Origin: Labrys miyagiensis
GTDB taxonomy: Bacteria > Pseudomonadota > Alphaproteobacteria > Rhizobiales > Labraceae
Length of the DNA stretch: 64,000 bases
Assembly: GCF_030160835.1 (NCBI RefSeq)
Contig: NZ_BSPC01000048.1
Coordinates: 1-64,000 of the forward strand
Direction of reading: 5' to 3'
Positions 49,059 to 57,253 of this stretch are shown piece by piece. Below the pieces are notes generated by a model. It was given only the letters and a program-made list of their open reading frames with translations, was not told where the DNA came from and searched no databases. A program made the position numbers and the translations under genes. The stretch's first letter is position 1. Each line of letters begins with the position of its first letter.

Positions 49059-49248
49059 CCTGGCAGGACCGCAGGCGTCTCGCCTCTCCTCTGTCCAAGG
49101 CGCAGGCAGGATCGGTGTGCCGGTCTTCAGACCGGCATGCCCTGTGCTTATGTGGCAAGATGCCGGTCTGAAGGCCGGCACTCCGAGTGGCGTCCTTTCC
49201 GACACGTGCATCGTTTCCAAGAGCAGGCGAGACGCCTGCGGTCCCAGG
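49059..49248. repeat. Family B repeat pair enclosing a family R pair (nested)
   Basis: Outer arms CCTGGCAGGACCGCAGGCGTC and GACGCCTGCGGTCCCAGG (family B, as at 10274-10359) enclose a complete family R pair (49114-49184). Together with 48960-49033, this packs three families into 290 bases between the AraC gene and azlC. Confidence 0.82.
49114..49184. repeat. Paired palindromic repeat, family R, nested
   Basis: Starts GGTGTGCCGGTCTTCAGACC, ends GGTCTGAAGGCCGGCACTCC. Nearly the same as 6526-6596, including the GCCACATA/TATGTGGC region in opposite orientation within the spacer. Confidence 0.83.
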
Positions 49249-49347
49249 AACGCCACGACCGGTAGCGTCTAACATCACATTGCAACTTTTGTCCAAGACC
49301 CCGCATCCCGATGTGCTTAATCAGGCGGCTCTAGCAGGAGCCCCATC

Positions 49348-50067
49348 TTGTCTGTCCGATCCGAAATCTGTTCCGCCCTGATCGATATCGCCCCGCCGGC
49401 TCTCGCCGCGGTGCCGATCGGTTTCCTGTTCGGCGCCATCGCCGTGTCGAAAGGCCTGTCGCCCACGGAAGTCGCCCTGATGTCGACAAGCGTGTTTGCC
49501 GGCAGCGCGCAGTTCTCGGCGCTGCAGCAATGGACACAGCCGGCACCGATCCTGACGCTCGCTTTCGGCACGCTGCTGATCAACTGCCGCCACATCCTGA
49601 TGGGCGCTTCGCTGACCCCGAAGACCAAGCTGTTCTCGCCCGCCCAGCGCTTCCTCGGCTTCTTCTTCCTGGCCGACGAGATCTGGGCGATGTCCGAACG
49701 GCGCGCCAGCCAGACGGTGCTGACGCCACTCTATTATTTCTCGATGGCGATCTTTTTCTACCTGAACTGGCTGGTGTGGAGCACGGCCGGCAGCCTGGTC
49801 GGCCAGCTCCTTGGCGATCCCGCCCGCTACGGCGCCGATTTCGCCTTCACCGCGCTGTTCATCGGCCTGATCGCCGGCTTCTGGGAAGGGCGCACCACCG
49901 CCGCCACCATCCTGACCAGCGCCACCGTCGCGGCCCTCGTCTATGCGAAGGTCGGCGCGCCCTGGCATGTGCCGGCCGGTGCCCTGGCCGGTATCGCGGC
50001 CGCCTATCTGGCGGCAAAGCCCGAGGCGAGCAGGCGCGACGGCGAGGAGGCTCTCCATGTCGCTTAA
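49348..50067 (+). CDS. azlC: AzlC family branched-chain amino-acid exporter, large subunit
   Basis: 239-residue membrane permease with the AzlC opening DIAPPALAAVPIGFLFGAIAVSKGLSPTEVALMSTSVFAGSAQFSAL and LLINCRHILMGASL, GFFFLADEIWAMS. Pairs with AzlD to export branched-chain amino acids or analogues from the cytoplasm. The start is TTG at 49348, with AGGAG seven bases upstream. Overlaps azlD by 11 bases. Confidence 0.9.
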   Translation: MSVRSEICSALIDIAPPALAAVPIGFLFGAIAVSKGLSPTEVALMSTSVFAGSAQFSALQQWTQPAPILTLAFGTLLINCRHILMGASLTPKTKLFSPAQRFLGFFFLADEIWAMSERRASQTVLTPLYYFSMAIFFYLNWLVWSTAGSLVGQLLGDPARYGADFAFTALFIGLIAGFWEGRTTAATILTSATVAALVYAKVGAPWHVPAGALAGIAAAYLAAKPEASRRDGEEALHVA

Positions 50068-50359
50068 CCCCGACGTCGTCGCCGCCATCCTCGTCATGGC
50101 GCTGGTGACCTACGGTACGCGCATCGCCGGCATCTTTCTCTCCGGCCGCCTGAAGCTGGCGGGACGCCCCAAGGCCGCCTTCGACGCCATCCCCGCGGCC
50201 GTACTCGTCTCGGTGATCGCGCCCGTCGCCCTTGCCACCGGCCCGGCAGAGACCACGGCAACGGTGATCGCGGGTATCTCGGCCACGCGCATGCCGCTGC
50301 TGGTAACGATCGTGATCGGCGTCGTCAGCGTGGTGGTGCTGCGGATGATGATGCCTTGA
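50057..50359 (+). CDS. azlD: AzlD family small transporter subunit
   Basis: 100-residue partner of AzlC with three or four hydrophobic segments: VAAILVMALVTYGTRIAGIFL (the YxxR pattern of AzlD), AAFDAIPAAVLVSVIAPVAL and PLLVTIVIGVVSVVVLRMM. A strong GAGGAGG precedes the ATG, within the 3' end of azlC. Confidence 0.88.
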   Translation: MSLNPDVVAAILVMALVTYGTRIAGIFLSGRLKLAGRPKAAFDAIPAAVLVSVIAPVALATGPAETTATVIAGISATRMPLLVTIVIGVVSVVVLRMMMP

Positions 50360-50361
50360 TT

Positions 50362-50388
50362 GGGGGGCGAGTCTGAAGACCCGCCGCC
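50362..50388. repeat. Decayed family E half-repeat
   Basis: GGGGGGCGAGTCTGAAGACCC matches one arm of the family E pair at 32718-32794. It lies between the convergent azlD and peptidase genes. Confidence 0.5.
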
Positions 50389-50390
50389 GT

Positions 50391-52202
50391 TTACCCGATC
50401 CTCGCCGTCGCCTGCTCCAGCCAGGCGCGCTCGGCATCGTCGACCAGCGGCGCGATCGCGTCATAGACCCGGGCGTGATAGGCGTTGAGCCAATCGATCT
50501 CGCTCTTCGTCAGCAGCGAAACCTCGATCGGCCGCGTATCGATCGGCGCGAGGGTGACGGTCTCGAAGCCGTACATGGTGCGCTCGGCGCCCTCGATCTC
50601 GACCTCCTCGACCAGCACGAGATTCTCGGTGCGGATGCCGAACTCGCCGGCGCGGTAATAGCCGGGCTCGTTGGAGAGGATCATGCCCGGTTCCAGCGGG
50701 GTGGTGCCGAGCTTGGAGATGCGCTGCGGACCCTCGTGCACGGAGAGATAGGAGCCGACGCCGTGGCCTGTGCCGTGGTCGAAATCGGTACCGATCTCCC
50801 ACAGGGCCGCGCGGGCGAAGCTGTCGAGCTGCGAGCCCGCGGCGCCTTTCGGGAAGCGGGCCGTCGCGATGGCGATGTGGCCCTTGAGCACGCGGGTATA
50901 GCGGTCCTTCATCAGCGGCGTCACCGTGCCCACCGCGATGGTGCGGGTGATGTCCGTGGTGCCGTCGACATATTGGGCGCCGGAATCAATGAGATAGAGG
51001 CCGGGGCTGATGGCAAGGTTCGAGCTGTGGCTGACGCGGTAATGCGGAATGGCCGCATTCGGTCCGGCGGCCGAGATCGACGGGAAGGAGAGATCCTTGA
51101 GCACGCCCGTCTCGGTGCGGCAGCGCTCCAGCGCCTCGGCCGCCGAGATCTCGGTCTCCTGGCCCCCAGGCACGGTGCGGTCGAACCAGGCGAGGAAGTT
51201 CACGAAGGCGACACCGTCGCGGATATGGGCGGCGCGGGTGCCGGCCCGCTCGGCTTCGTTCTTGACGGCGCGCAGCAGCGCCACGGGATCGCCACCCTTC
51301 TGGATCTTGCCGCCCGCGCGCTCGACCAGGATCGCGAAATGCTCCACCACCATGTTGGGATCGAGCCGCACCGTCTTGCCCTTCATCGTCTCGGCGAGCA
51401 CGGCCTCGATCTGGCGCGGCTCGGCGATGGCCATGTGGTGGGAGAGGTCGTCGCGCACGGCGTTGGAGAGCTTGCGGCCATCGGCGAACAGGGTCGGCTG
51501 TCCCTCGGCCGGCACCAGGGCATAGGAGAGGGGCAGGGGCGTATGGGAGACGTCGCCGCCCCGGATGTTGAAGAGCCAGGCGGCGGCATGGGCGTCATTG
51601 GTGAAGACGGCATCGACCTTCTGCTCGCGCAGCTTGGCCTGGAGTCTGCCGATCTTCGAGCCGGAATCTTCGCCGGCGAGGGCCACATCGTGCAGCACGA
51701 TGGGGGCCAGGGGTGGCGCGGGGCGATCCTTCCAGACCGTGTCGATCGGATTTTCCTTGACAGGAACGAGGCTTGCGCCGGCTTTCTCGCAGGCGGTGCG
51801 AAGCCGTTCAACCTCGCTCATCGATTGAAGGTGCGGGTCATAGCCGAGCTTCTGGCCCGGCTTGAGTACCTCGCCCAGCCATTTTTCCGGCGGCTCCTCG
51901 ATGAGGTGGCGCGGGGTGATCAGGCCGGTGTCGACCTGCTCGCGCACCTGGACGGTGTAGCGTCCGTCGACGAAGATCGAGGCCTGGTCCTTCAGGATGA
52001 TGGCGATGCCGGCCGAGCCCGCAAAGCCGGTGAGCCAGGACAGGCGCTCCTCCGAGGGCGGGCAATATTCGTTCTGGTGCTCGTCGGAGCGGGGAACCAC
52101 GAAACCGTCCAGCCCGAGTTCGCCGAGCTTGTCGCGCAGGGCCTTGACGCGGTCGGGACCGAGAGAGGGTTGGGAAACTTCATCGAAGGACTGAAAAGGC
52201 AT
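50391..52202 (-). CDS. Xaa-Pro aminopeptidase (M24B family, long form)
   Basis: 603-residue cytoplasmic metallopeptidase removing residues before proline. Two creatinase-like N-terminal domains (GLDGFVVPRSDEHQNEYCPPSEERLSWLTGF; WLFNIRGGDVSHTPLPLSYAL) precede the pita-bread catalytic domain. The five metal ligands appear in YLIDSGAQYVDGTTDITRT (two Asp), DFHGTGHGVG-like DHGTGHGVGSYL (His), LSNEPGYY (Glu) and RTENLVLV (Glu). ATG 52202 begins MPFQSFDEVSQP. Length fits eukaryote-like XPNPEP1 forms rather than E. coli PepP (441). Confidence 0.9.
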   Translation of the reverse strand: MPFQSFDEVSQPSLGPDRVKALRDKLGELGLDGFVVPRSDEHQNEYCPPSEERLSWLTGFAGSAGIAIILKDQASIFVDGRYTVQVREQVDTGLITPRHLIEEPPEKWLGEVLKPGQKLGYDPHLQSMSEVERLRTACEKAGASLVPVKENPIDTVWKDRPAPPLAPIVLHDVALAGEDSGSKIGRLQAKLREQKVDAVFTNDAHAAAWLFNIRGGDVSHTPLPLSYALVPAEGQPTLFADGRKLSNAVRDDLSHHMAIAEPRQIEAVLAETMKGKTVRLDPNMVVEHFAILVERAGGKIQKGGDPVALLRAVKNEAERAGTRAAHIRDGVAFVNFLAWFDRTVPGGQETEISAAEALERCRTETGVLKDLSFPSISAAGPNAAIPHYRVSHSSNLAISPGLYLIDSGAQYVDGTTDITRTIAVGTVTPLMKDRYTRVLKGHIAIATARFPKGAAGSQLDSFARAALWEIGTDFDHGTGHGVGSYLSVHEGPQRISKLGTTPLEPGMILSNEPGYYRAGEFGIRTENLVLVEEVEIEGAERTMYGFETVTLAPIDTRPIEVSLLTKSEIDWLNAYHARVYDAIAPLVDDAERAWLEQATARIG

Positions 52203-52214
52203 TGGTTGATATCC

Positions 52215-52314
52215 CTGGGAGCGCGGACATCCTGTCCGCTCTTGGTGGTCAGCGAATGCTGTAAACGATGCGTTTGCAGAGGAGGAAGAGCGGACTGGAA
52301 GTCCGCGCTCCCGG
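52215..52314. repeat. Paired palindromic repeat, family A
   Basis: Starts CTGGGAGCGCGGACATCCTG and ends AAGTCCGCGCTCCCGG, directly abutting the prmA stop codon. It sits between prmA and the peptidase, both read leftward. Confidence 0.87.
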
Positions 52315-53238
52315 TCAGACCTTCCTCGGCTTGCCTCCGCCATGGGACAGCACCAGCGTCGTCCATTCATCCAGCCGGATGCGGCGAATGAGATGGAGAC
52401 CCTGCATGCGATAGGCGGCGAGCGCCGCATTGGCATGGGCATGCAGGAGGCCGGAGAGGATCACCGTGGCGCCCGGGGCGAGCAGCCGGCTCATCGGCGC
52501 GGCGAGGCGCACCAGCGGGCCCATCAGGATATTGGCGAAGACGAGGTCGAAGGGCTTGTTCGCCTGCATGGCATGAGCCGTGGTGCCGCGGGCGACGAAG
52601 CTCTGCACATAGGCGCCAGCCTTGTTGAAGCGGACATTGTTGCGCGCCGTGGCGATGGCGACGGGGTCGATGTCGGAGGCCAGTACGCGCAGATGCAGCG
52701 CCCTGGCGGCAGCGATGGCGAGCACGCCGGTGCCTGTGCCGATGTCGAGCGGGCGGCTGGGGCGCCGGCGCTTGAGGAGATCGTCGAGGGCCAACAGGCA
52801 GCCGCGCGTGGTGCCGTGATGGCCGGTGCCGAAAGCGAGCGCCGCCTCGATCTCGATGCCGATCGTGTTGGCTGGGACGGCAGCCCGGTCATGGCTGCCA
52901 TGGACGGTGAAGCGGCCGGCACGGACCGGGGCGAGGCCCTCCAGCGAGGCCGCGACCCAGTCCTTGTCGCCGAAACTGTCGAAGACGACCTCCATGTCGG
53001 GCCCTGCCGCGAGAGCGATCAGGTCCCTGACCGAGTCCTCATTGGGTGGAGAGCGGAAATACACCTCGACCAGCCAGGGCGGCTTGGCCGTGCCGTCTTC
53101 CCTCTCGAAGGCAGCGATGGCCGTCTCGGTGGGATCGAAGCTCTCGCCGAGCAAATCGGCGATGCGGCGCGCGCGCATCTCGTCGGTGACGATGCGGGCG
53201 ACATGGGTGGGATTGTTGGGGTGAAGACCTTCGAGCAT
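52315..53238 (-). CDS. prmA: Ribosomal protein L11 methyltransferase
   Basis: 307-residue SAM-dependent enzyme that trimethylates L11. Substrate-recognition N-domain, then EIEAALAFGTGHHGTTRGCLLALDDL, the SAM motif RPLDIGTGTGVLAIAAAR, ASDIDPVAIATARNNVRFN and the NPPF-equivalent FDLVFANILMGPLVRLA. It ends ILSGLLHAHANAAL and TLVLSHGGG. Confidence 0.92.
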   Translation of the reverse strand: MLEGLHPNNPTHVARIVTDEMRARRIADLLGESFDPTETAIAAFEREDGTAKPPWLVEVYFRSPPNEDSVRDLIALAAGPDMEVVFDSFGDKDWVAASLEGLAPVRAGRFTVHGSHDRAAVPANTIGIEIEAALAFGTGHHGTTRGCLLALDDLLKRRRPSRPLDIGTGTGVLAIAAARALHLRVLASDIDPVAIATARNNVRFNKAGAYVQSFVARGTTAHAMQANKPFDLVFANILMGPLVRLAAPMSRLLAPGATVILSGLLHAHANAALAAYRMQGLHLIRRIRLDEWTTLVLSHGGGKPRKV

Positions 53239-53289
53239 GCTGCTTGGCTATCGCGACGGGCGCGGAAGGGCAATGGAAATTGCGCATAA

Positions 53290-53428
53290 CACCCTCCCCT
53301 TGATGGGGAGGGTCGACGCAAAGCGTCGGGGTGGGGCGGGAAGCGCGACATTCCCGACTCGATTGCTGCACGAAAGCGGGTCGCCCCACCCCGGACTTCG
53401 TCCGACCCTCCCCATCAAGGGGAGGGTG
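53290..53428. repeat. Nested palindromic repeat (CACCCTCCCC type)
   Basis: Arms CACCCTCCCCTTGATGGGG and its mirror at 53410-53428 are each a hairpin, with inner arms GGGGTGGGGCG and CGCCCCACCCC. About 139 bp between prmA and the aminotransferase. A repeat type often seen between rhizobial genes; unlike the REP families here it has a four-level stem. Confidence 0.8.
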
Positions 53429-53442
53429 AAGAGTCGGCGCTA

Positions 53443-54612
53443 TCAGCCCCCGAAACGCGAAAACCTCTCCCTCAACGCCTGCAATTGCTCCACGCCTGCA
53501 TTGGCGAAGGCAACCCGCATATGGCCTTCCTGGCCCGGGCCGAAATAGGGGCCAGGCAGGCAGAGCACGCCTGCCTTCTCGACCAGCTCCTTCACTACTG
53601 CTGCCGCGGGCCGGCCGGGGAAGGGATGGCGCAGGAAGGCGAAATAGGCGCCCATGGAATCGACCTTCCAGCCATTGAGCCCCTGGAAGGCTGCACGGAA
53701 GGCGTCGGTGCGCCGGGCGATCTCCTGTCTGTTGGCCTCGCGCCAGTCGGCCAGTCCGTCGATGGCCCAGGCCACGGGCCCCTGCGCCGTGCGCGGCGCG
53801 CAGATCTGCAGCGTATCGAGGATCTTGCCGATCTGCGTCTGGACCGTCTGCGACGCGACAAGGGCGCCGAGGCGATGACCGGGAATGCAATAGCTCTTTG
53901 AGAAGGAATAGAGATAGATCAGCGTGTTGGCGGCATCGCCTGAAGCGATGAGGTCGTGCGGGCGGCCGTCGACGAAGTCGCGATAGGTCTCGTCGAGGAT
54001 GAGAAAGAGGCCGCGCTCTCGGCAAAGGCGGGCGAAGGCTTCGATGGTCTGCGGCGGGTATACCGCACCAGTCGGGTTGTTGGGCGTGACCAGCACGATC
54101 GCCCGCGTGGTGGCGTCGATCAGTTCGGCCGCGCTCTCGACATCAGGCACGAAGCCGTTCTCGGGCGGGCAGGCCAGCGCCCGCGCCTCGATGCCGAGCA
54201 TGTCGAGGGTCATCTTGTGGTTGAAGTACCAGGGGCTCGGCAGCAGGATGGAGTCGCCCGCCTTGGCGGTGGCGAGGGCCGCGACGAAGAAGGCCTGATT
54301 GCAGCCGGTGGTGATGGCGACATCGCGCCAATCGACCGACCCGCTATAGAGGCTGGAGACATGCGCCGCATAGGCCTGGCGCAGGGCCGTGTCACCCTCG
54401 ATCGGCCCGTAGCTTGCCGTCGCTGCTTCGGCGGCGTTGCGGCTGAGGCGTTCCAGGAGTTCGGCGTGCGGCGGATAGCCCGGCACGGCCTGCGAGAGAT
54501 CGATCAGCGGGCCGGCCGCCCCGTCATAGGCGCGAGCCCAGGCCTGAGCCTCCGGGATGGGCGGCGTGGCGGTGTCGATGAGATCAGGATTGATCGCGGG
54601 GCGAGTGCTCAT
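53443..54612 (-). CDS. PLP-dependent class I/II aminotransferase
   Basis: 389-residue fold-type I aminotransferase. Cofactor contacts: TTGCNQAFFVAALATAKAG, LVTPNNPTGAVYPPQTI, LILDETYRDFV and the Schiff-base lysine in YSFSKSYCIPGHRLG; the carboxylate-binding Arg is in MRVAFANAG. ATG 54612 begins MSTRPAINPDLI; the frame opens to 54717 into a repeat. The exact substrate cannot be given. Confidence 0.88.
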   Translation of the reverse strand: MSTRPAINPDLIDTATPPIPEAQAWARAYDGAAGPLIDLSQAVPGYPPHAELLERLSRNAAEAATASYGPIEGDTALRQAYAAHVSSLYSGSVDWRDVAITTGCNQAFFVAALATAKAGDSILLPSPWYFNHKMTLDMLGIEARALACPPENGFVPDVESAAELIDATTRAIVLVTPNNPTGAVYPPQTIEAFARLCRERGLFLILDETYRDFVDGRPHDLIASGDAANTLIYLYSFSKSYCIPGHRLGALVASQTVQTQIGKILDTLQICAPRTAQGPVAWAIDGLADWREANRQEIARRTDAFRAAFQGLNGWKVDSMGAYFAFLRHPFPGRPAAAVVKELVEKAGVLCLPGPYFGPGQEGHMRVAFANAGVEQLQALRERFSRFGG

Positions 54613-54654
54613 GGCCCTTTCTTGCCTGCGGCATATCGGGCTGGCAAGGGCTTG

Positions 54655-54732
54655 CGAAAGACATTCGTGACAGAGATCGGAAACCCGGATTTGGCCAGCT
54701 GCAAAAGTCGCTCGCAAAACGGCACTTATGCG
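54655..54732 (+). repeat. Left imperfect inverted repeat of AT-rich island
   Basis: Shares CGAAAGA, a GGAA/CCGG block, the exact 11-mer CTGCAAAAGTC (54699-54709), then AAA-CGG-ACTT and TGCG with the reverse complement of 55511-55585. Confidence 0.6.
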
Positions 54733-54793
54733 TCCGACTATTGCGACAGGGAAAGCCGAGCGATTTTAGGGATTGGAATTGAGGAGGCAAAAG

Positions 54794-55084
54794 TCAGGAG
54801 TTTCGCGAAGCTGGCCAGCTTTTTAGAAAAAACATTCTAATGCCGTCGAAGAGCCAGATCGCTGAAGAAATTATTATAGCCAACATCGGGAAAATTGCGA
54901 CCTCTAATGAATCGTATTTGAACAATAGAAAGATGGAAAAAATATAAGTTATGCTTAGTATCGCTCCACTTATTGTTTTACCAAGATAAATTCTGTACAT
55001 GCCAATAAACCCAACAGAAGTGAACAGCAACCATATCAGGAAAATCTTAAATGCATGGTTGTCATTGATCTTGTAATCAAACAT
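54794..55084 (-). CDS. Small TM2 domain-like membrane protein
   Basis: 96-residue protein with three hydrophobic helices. FIGMYRIYLGKTISGAIL matches the G-x-H-R-F-Y-L-G-K-x-x-x-G pattern of TM2 domains (His replaced by Tyr), and IIISSAIWLFDGIRMF matches its end. Much more AT-rich than surrounding genes (codons such as ATA, TTA, AAA common), a sign of foreign origin. ATG 55084 has GAGGG five bases upstream. Function unknown. Confidence 0.65.
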   Translation of the reverse strand: MFDYKINDNHAFKIFLIWLLFTSVGFIGMYRIYLGKTISGAILSITYIFSIFLLFKYDSLEVAIFPMLAIIISSAIWLFDGIRMFFLKSWPASRNS

Positions 55085-55147
55085 CCGAACCCTCACGGCA
55101 CTGTTGCAAAATTCCCGCGTTCTGTGAACCCGCGCGGAATCGCGTCG

Positions 55148-55477
55148 CTACGGGTAGCGCTCTACAAACCCGTTGATCGCTTCATGGAACCTATCAATAG
55201 CTTCCTGTGGGGCGTCCTGATTCGGCCAAATTGAAATCAGATAGTCCAATTCGGATCTCACACCGTCGAACTTCGTCTGTCCTTCATTCTCGGTCCCTAC
55301 GAAAATTGTATGGACCATATTGCCGTAGAGGCCGCACGTTATTGCAAATGGAGAGTATTTGCATTGCTCCAATGTAATGCGCGCTCCCACTGAATGCTCC
55401 TCGTCTCGAAGAATTGTCCCTCCCTCGGAGCCGATAAGGCCGATTGAGCTGCCGTTGCCAAAAGCTGTCCAAGTCAT
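55148..55477 (-). CDS. Hypothetical protein
   Basis: 109-residue soluble protein, not recognised. It reads as a real protein: a GSSIGLIGSEGGTILRDEEHSVGARITLEQ beta-rich start, an ITCGLYGNMVHTIFVG centre and an acidic C-terminal helix (QEAIDRFHEAINGFV). It shares the AT-rich composition of its neighbour and lies inside the inverted repeats, so both may have come together. The size would suit an immunity-like protein, but nothing proves that. Confidence 0.55.
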   Translation of the reverse strand: MTWTAFGNGSSIGLIGSEGGTILRDEEHSVGARITLEQCKYSPFAITCGLYGNMVHTIFVGTENEGQTKFDGVRSELDYLISIWPNQDAPQEAIDRFHEAINGFVERYP

Positions 55478-55510
55478 CCCAATTCATTGCCCTGCGATTC
55501 AACCATGTGT

Positions 55511-55585
55511 CGCAAAAGTTCCGATTTCTACGAGACTTTTGCAGTGCACTGGAGGCCGGATTCCGCTGCTTGCAAACATCTTTCG
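55511..55585 (-). repeat. Right imperfect inverted repeat of AT-rich island
   Basis: Mirror of 54655-54732, with GACTTTTGCAG at 55534-55544. It also contains a local dyad, GCAAAAGT (55512) with ACTTTTGC (55535). Confidence 0.6.
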
Positions 55586-55741
55586 TGGTGATGACTGGGC
55601 GCCAGGAATTCCTAACCTCTCAGCCAAGGCTCTTTGGCAGTTCGGCAGCCGATGAACAGCCGTACGGCCAGAAGGTCGAGGAGGGGCCGGCTGCCCCGGC
55701 CACGAAGAAGACCGGGACAGCCTCTTGTCTTCGCAGAACGC

Positions 55742-57052
55742 CTACTTGATGTAACCCGCCTTGGTCACCGTGCGCGTCGTATCTTCCTGGGCCTGGGACA
55801 GCGCATCATCGACCGACACGGCGCCGGCGAGAGCCGAGGAGAACAGCGCACCCACGCGGGTGCCCATGCCCTGGAACTCAGGGATGGCGACGAATTGCAC
55901 GCCGACATAGGGAACCGGCTTCACGGTCGGCTTGGTCGGATCAGCCGAATTGATAGAGTCGAGGGCGATCTTGGCGTAGGGGGCCGCCTTCACGTAATTG
56001 TCGTTGTTGTACAGGGAGGTACGGGTGCCCGGAGGCACATTGGACCAGCCGTTACTTGCGGCGACAAGCTCCAGATAGGGCTTGCTGGTGGCCCAGGCCA
56101 GGAACTTCTGGGCCGCATCGACCTTCTTGGAGGTGGCGGGAATGGCCAGGGCCCAGGACCACAGCCAGTTGGCGTTCTTGCCCAGACCCGCATTCGGAGC
56201 CTGTGCGAAGCCGACCTTGTCCGAGACGGTCGACTGGGTCTTGTCCGTCACGAAGGAGGCGGCCGAGGTCGCGTCGATCCAGATGCCGCACTTGCCCTGG
56301 TTGAACAGAGTGAGGTTTTCCTGGAAGCCGTTGGAGGAGGCGCCGGGCGGACCGTAGTTCTTCATCAGGTCGACGTAATAGGTGAGCGTCTTCTTCCACT
56401 CCGGCGAATCGAACTGAGGCTTCCAGCTCTCGTCGAACCAGCGGGCGCCGAAGGAGTTGGCCATCGAGTCGATCAGGGCCATGTTCTCGCCCCAGCCGGC
56501 CTTGCCGCGCATGCACACGCCATAGACGCCGTTGGCCCTGTCGTCCATTTTCTTGGCGGCTTCGGCCACGAAGTCCCAAGTCGGCTTGTCGGGCATGGTG
56601 AGCCCGGCCTTGGCCAGCAGGTCCTTCCGGTACATCGTGAAGGAGGACTCGCCATAGAAGGGAGCGGCATAGAGCTTGTTTTCATAGCTCAGGCCGGCCC
56701 GGATCGGCGGCAGGAGGTCGTCGACGTCATAGTCCTTGCTGAAGTCGAGCGGAGCAAGCCAGCCCTTCTTGGCCCAGATCGGCACCTCATAGGTGCCGAT
56801 GGTGAGGATGTCGAACTGGCCGGCCTTGGTGGCGATATCCTGGGTGACCTTGTCGCGCAGGGCGTTTTCCTCGAGCGTGACCCAGTTCAGCTGGATGTCC
56901 GGGTTGGCCTTGGTGAAATCGTCGGTCAGCTTCTGCATACGCAGCATATCGCCATTGTTGACCGTGGCGATCGTCAGGGTGTCAGCGTGCGCATACGCAA
57001 CGGTGCCGCAAAGTACAGTGACATAGGTGGCCGTTCGTAGAAATCTATTCAT
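55742..57052 (-). CDS. ABC transporter sugar/polyol-binding protein
   Basis: 436-residue periplasmic binding protein of the CUT1 class, most like sorbitol/mannitol-binding SmoE. Signal peptide MNRFLRTATYVTVLCGTVAYAHA, then DTLTIATVNNGDMLRMQKLTDDFTKANPDIQLNWVTLEENALRDKV, TIGTYEVPIWAKKGWLAPL and a C-terminal GYIK. GGAGG precedes ATG 57052. No permease or ATPase gene is adjacent on either side; the position downstream, where they would be expected, is taken by the island at 54655-55585. Confidence 0.88.
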   Translation of the reverse strand: MNRFLRTATYVTVLCGTVAYAHADTLTIATVNNGDMLRMQKLTDDFTKANPDIQLNWVTLEENALRDKVTQDIATKAGQFDILTIGTYEVPIWAKKGWLAPLDFSKDYDVDDLLPPIRAGLSYENKLYAAPFYGESSFTMYRKDLLAKAGLTMPDKPTWDFVAEAAKKMDDRANGVYGVCMRGKAGWGENMALIDSMANSFGARWFDESWKPQFDSPEWKKTLTYYVDLMKNYGPPGASSNGFQENLTLFNQGKCGIWIDATSAASFVTDKTQSTVSDKVGFAQAPNAGLGKNANWLWSWALAIPATSKKVDAAQKFLAWATSKPYLELVAASNGWSNVPPGTRTSLYNNDNYVKAAPYAKIALDSINSADPTKPTVKPVPYVGVQFVAIPEFQGMGTRVGALFSSALAGAVSVDDALSQAQEDTTRTVTKAGYIK

Positions 57053-57253
57053 CTCGTCCTCCCTTTCGTCTGCTGCGGGATTATTACGGGACCCCGCTTC
57101 CCGAAATCTAAGTTGCACCATCCGCCGGGTGGCGAGTCAATTGAACTCTCGGCCTTGCGCCGGCAGATTGGCATGGGCGCTGTCGATCAAGCTTCTCCTG
57201 CGGATTGCTTTCATGGCGATGACACAGTGCCGGGAATGTCCTAGCCTTTCGGG

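Noticed and set aside
48960-49260. Open frames running through the repeats that encode recurring peptides (ADLQIG, AGLKTGTP, SADVPSAL)
   Set aside because: The shared peptides are translations of the repeats in different frames, not conserved proteins.
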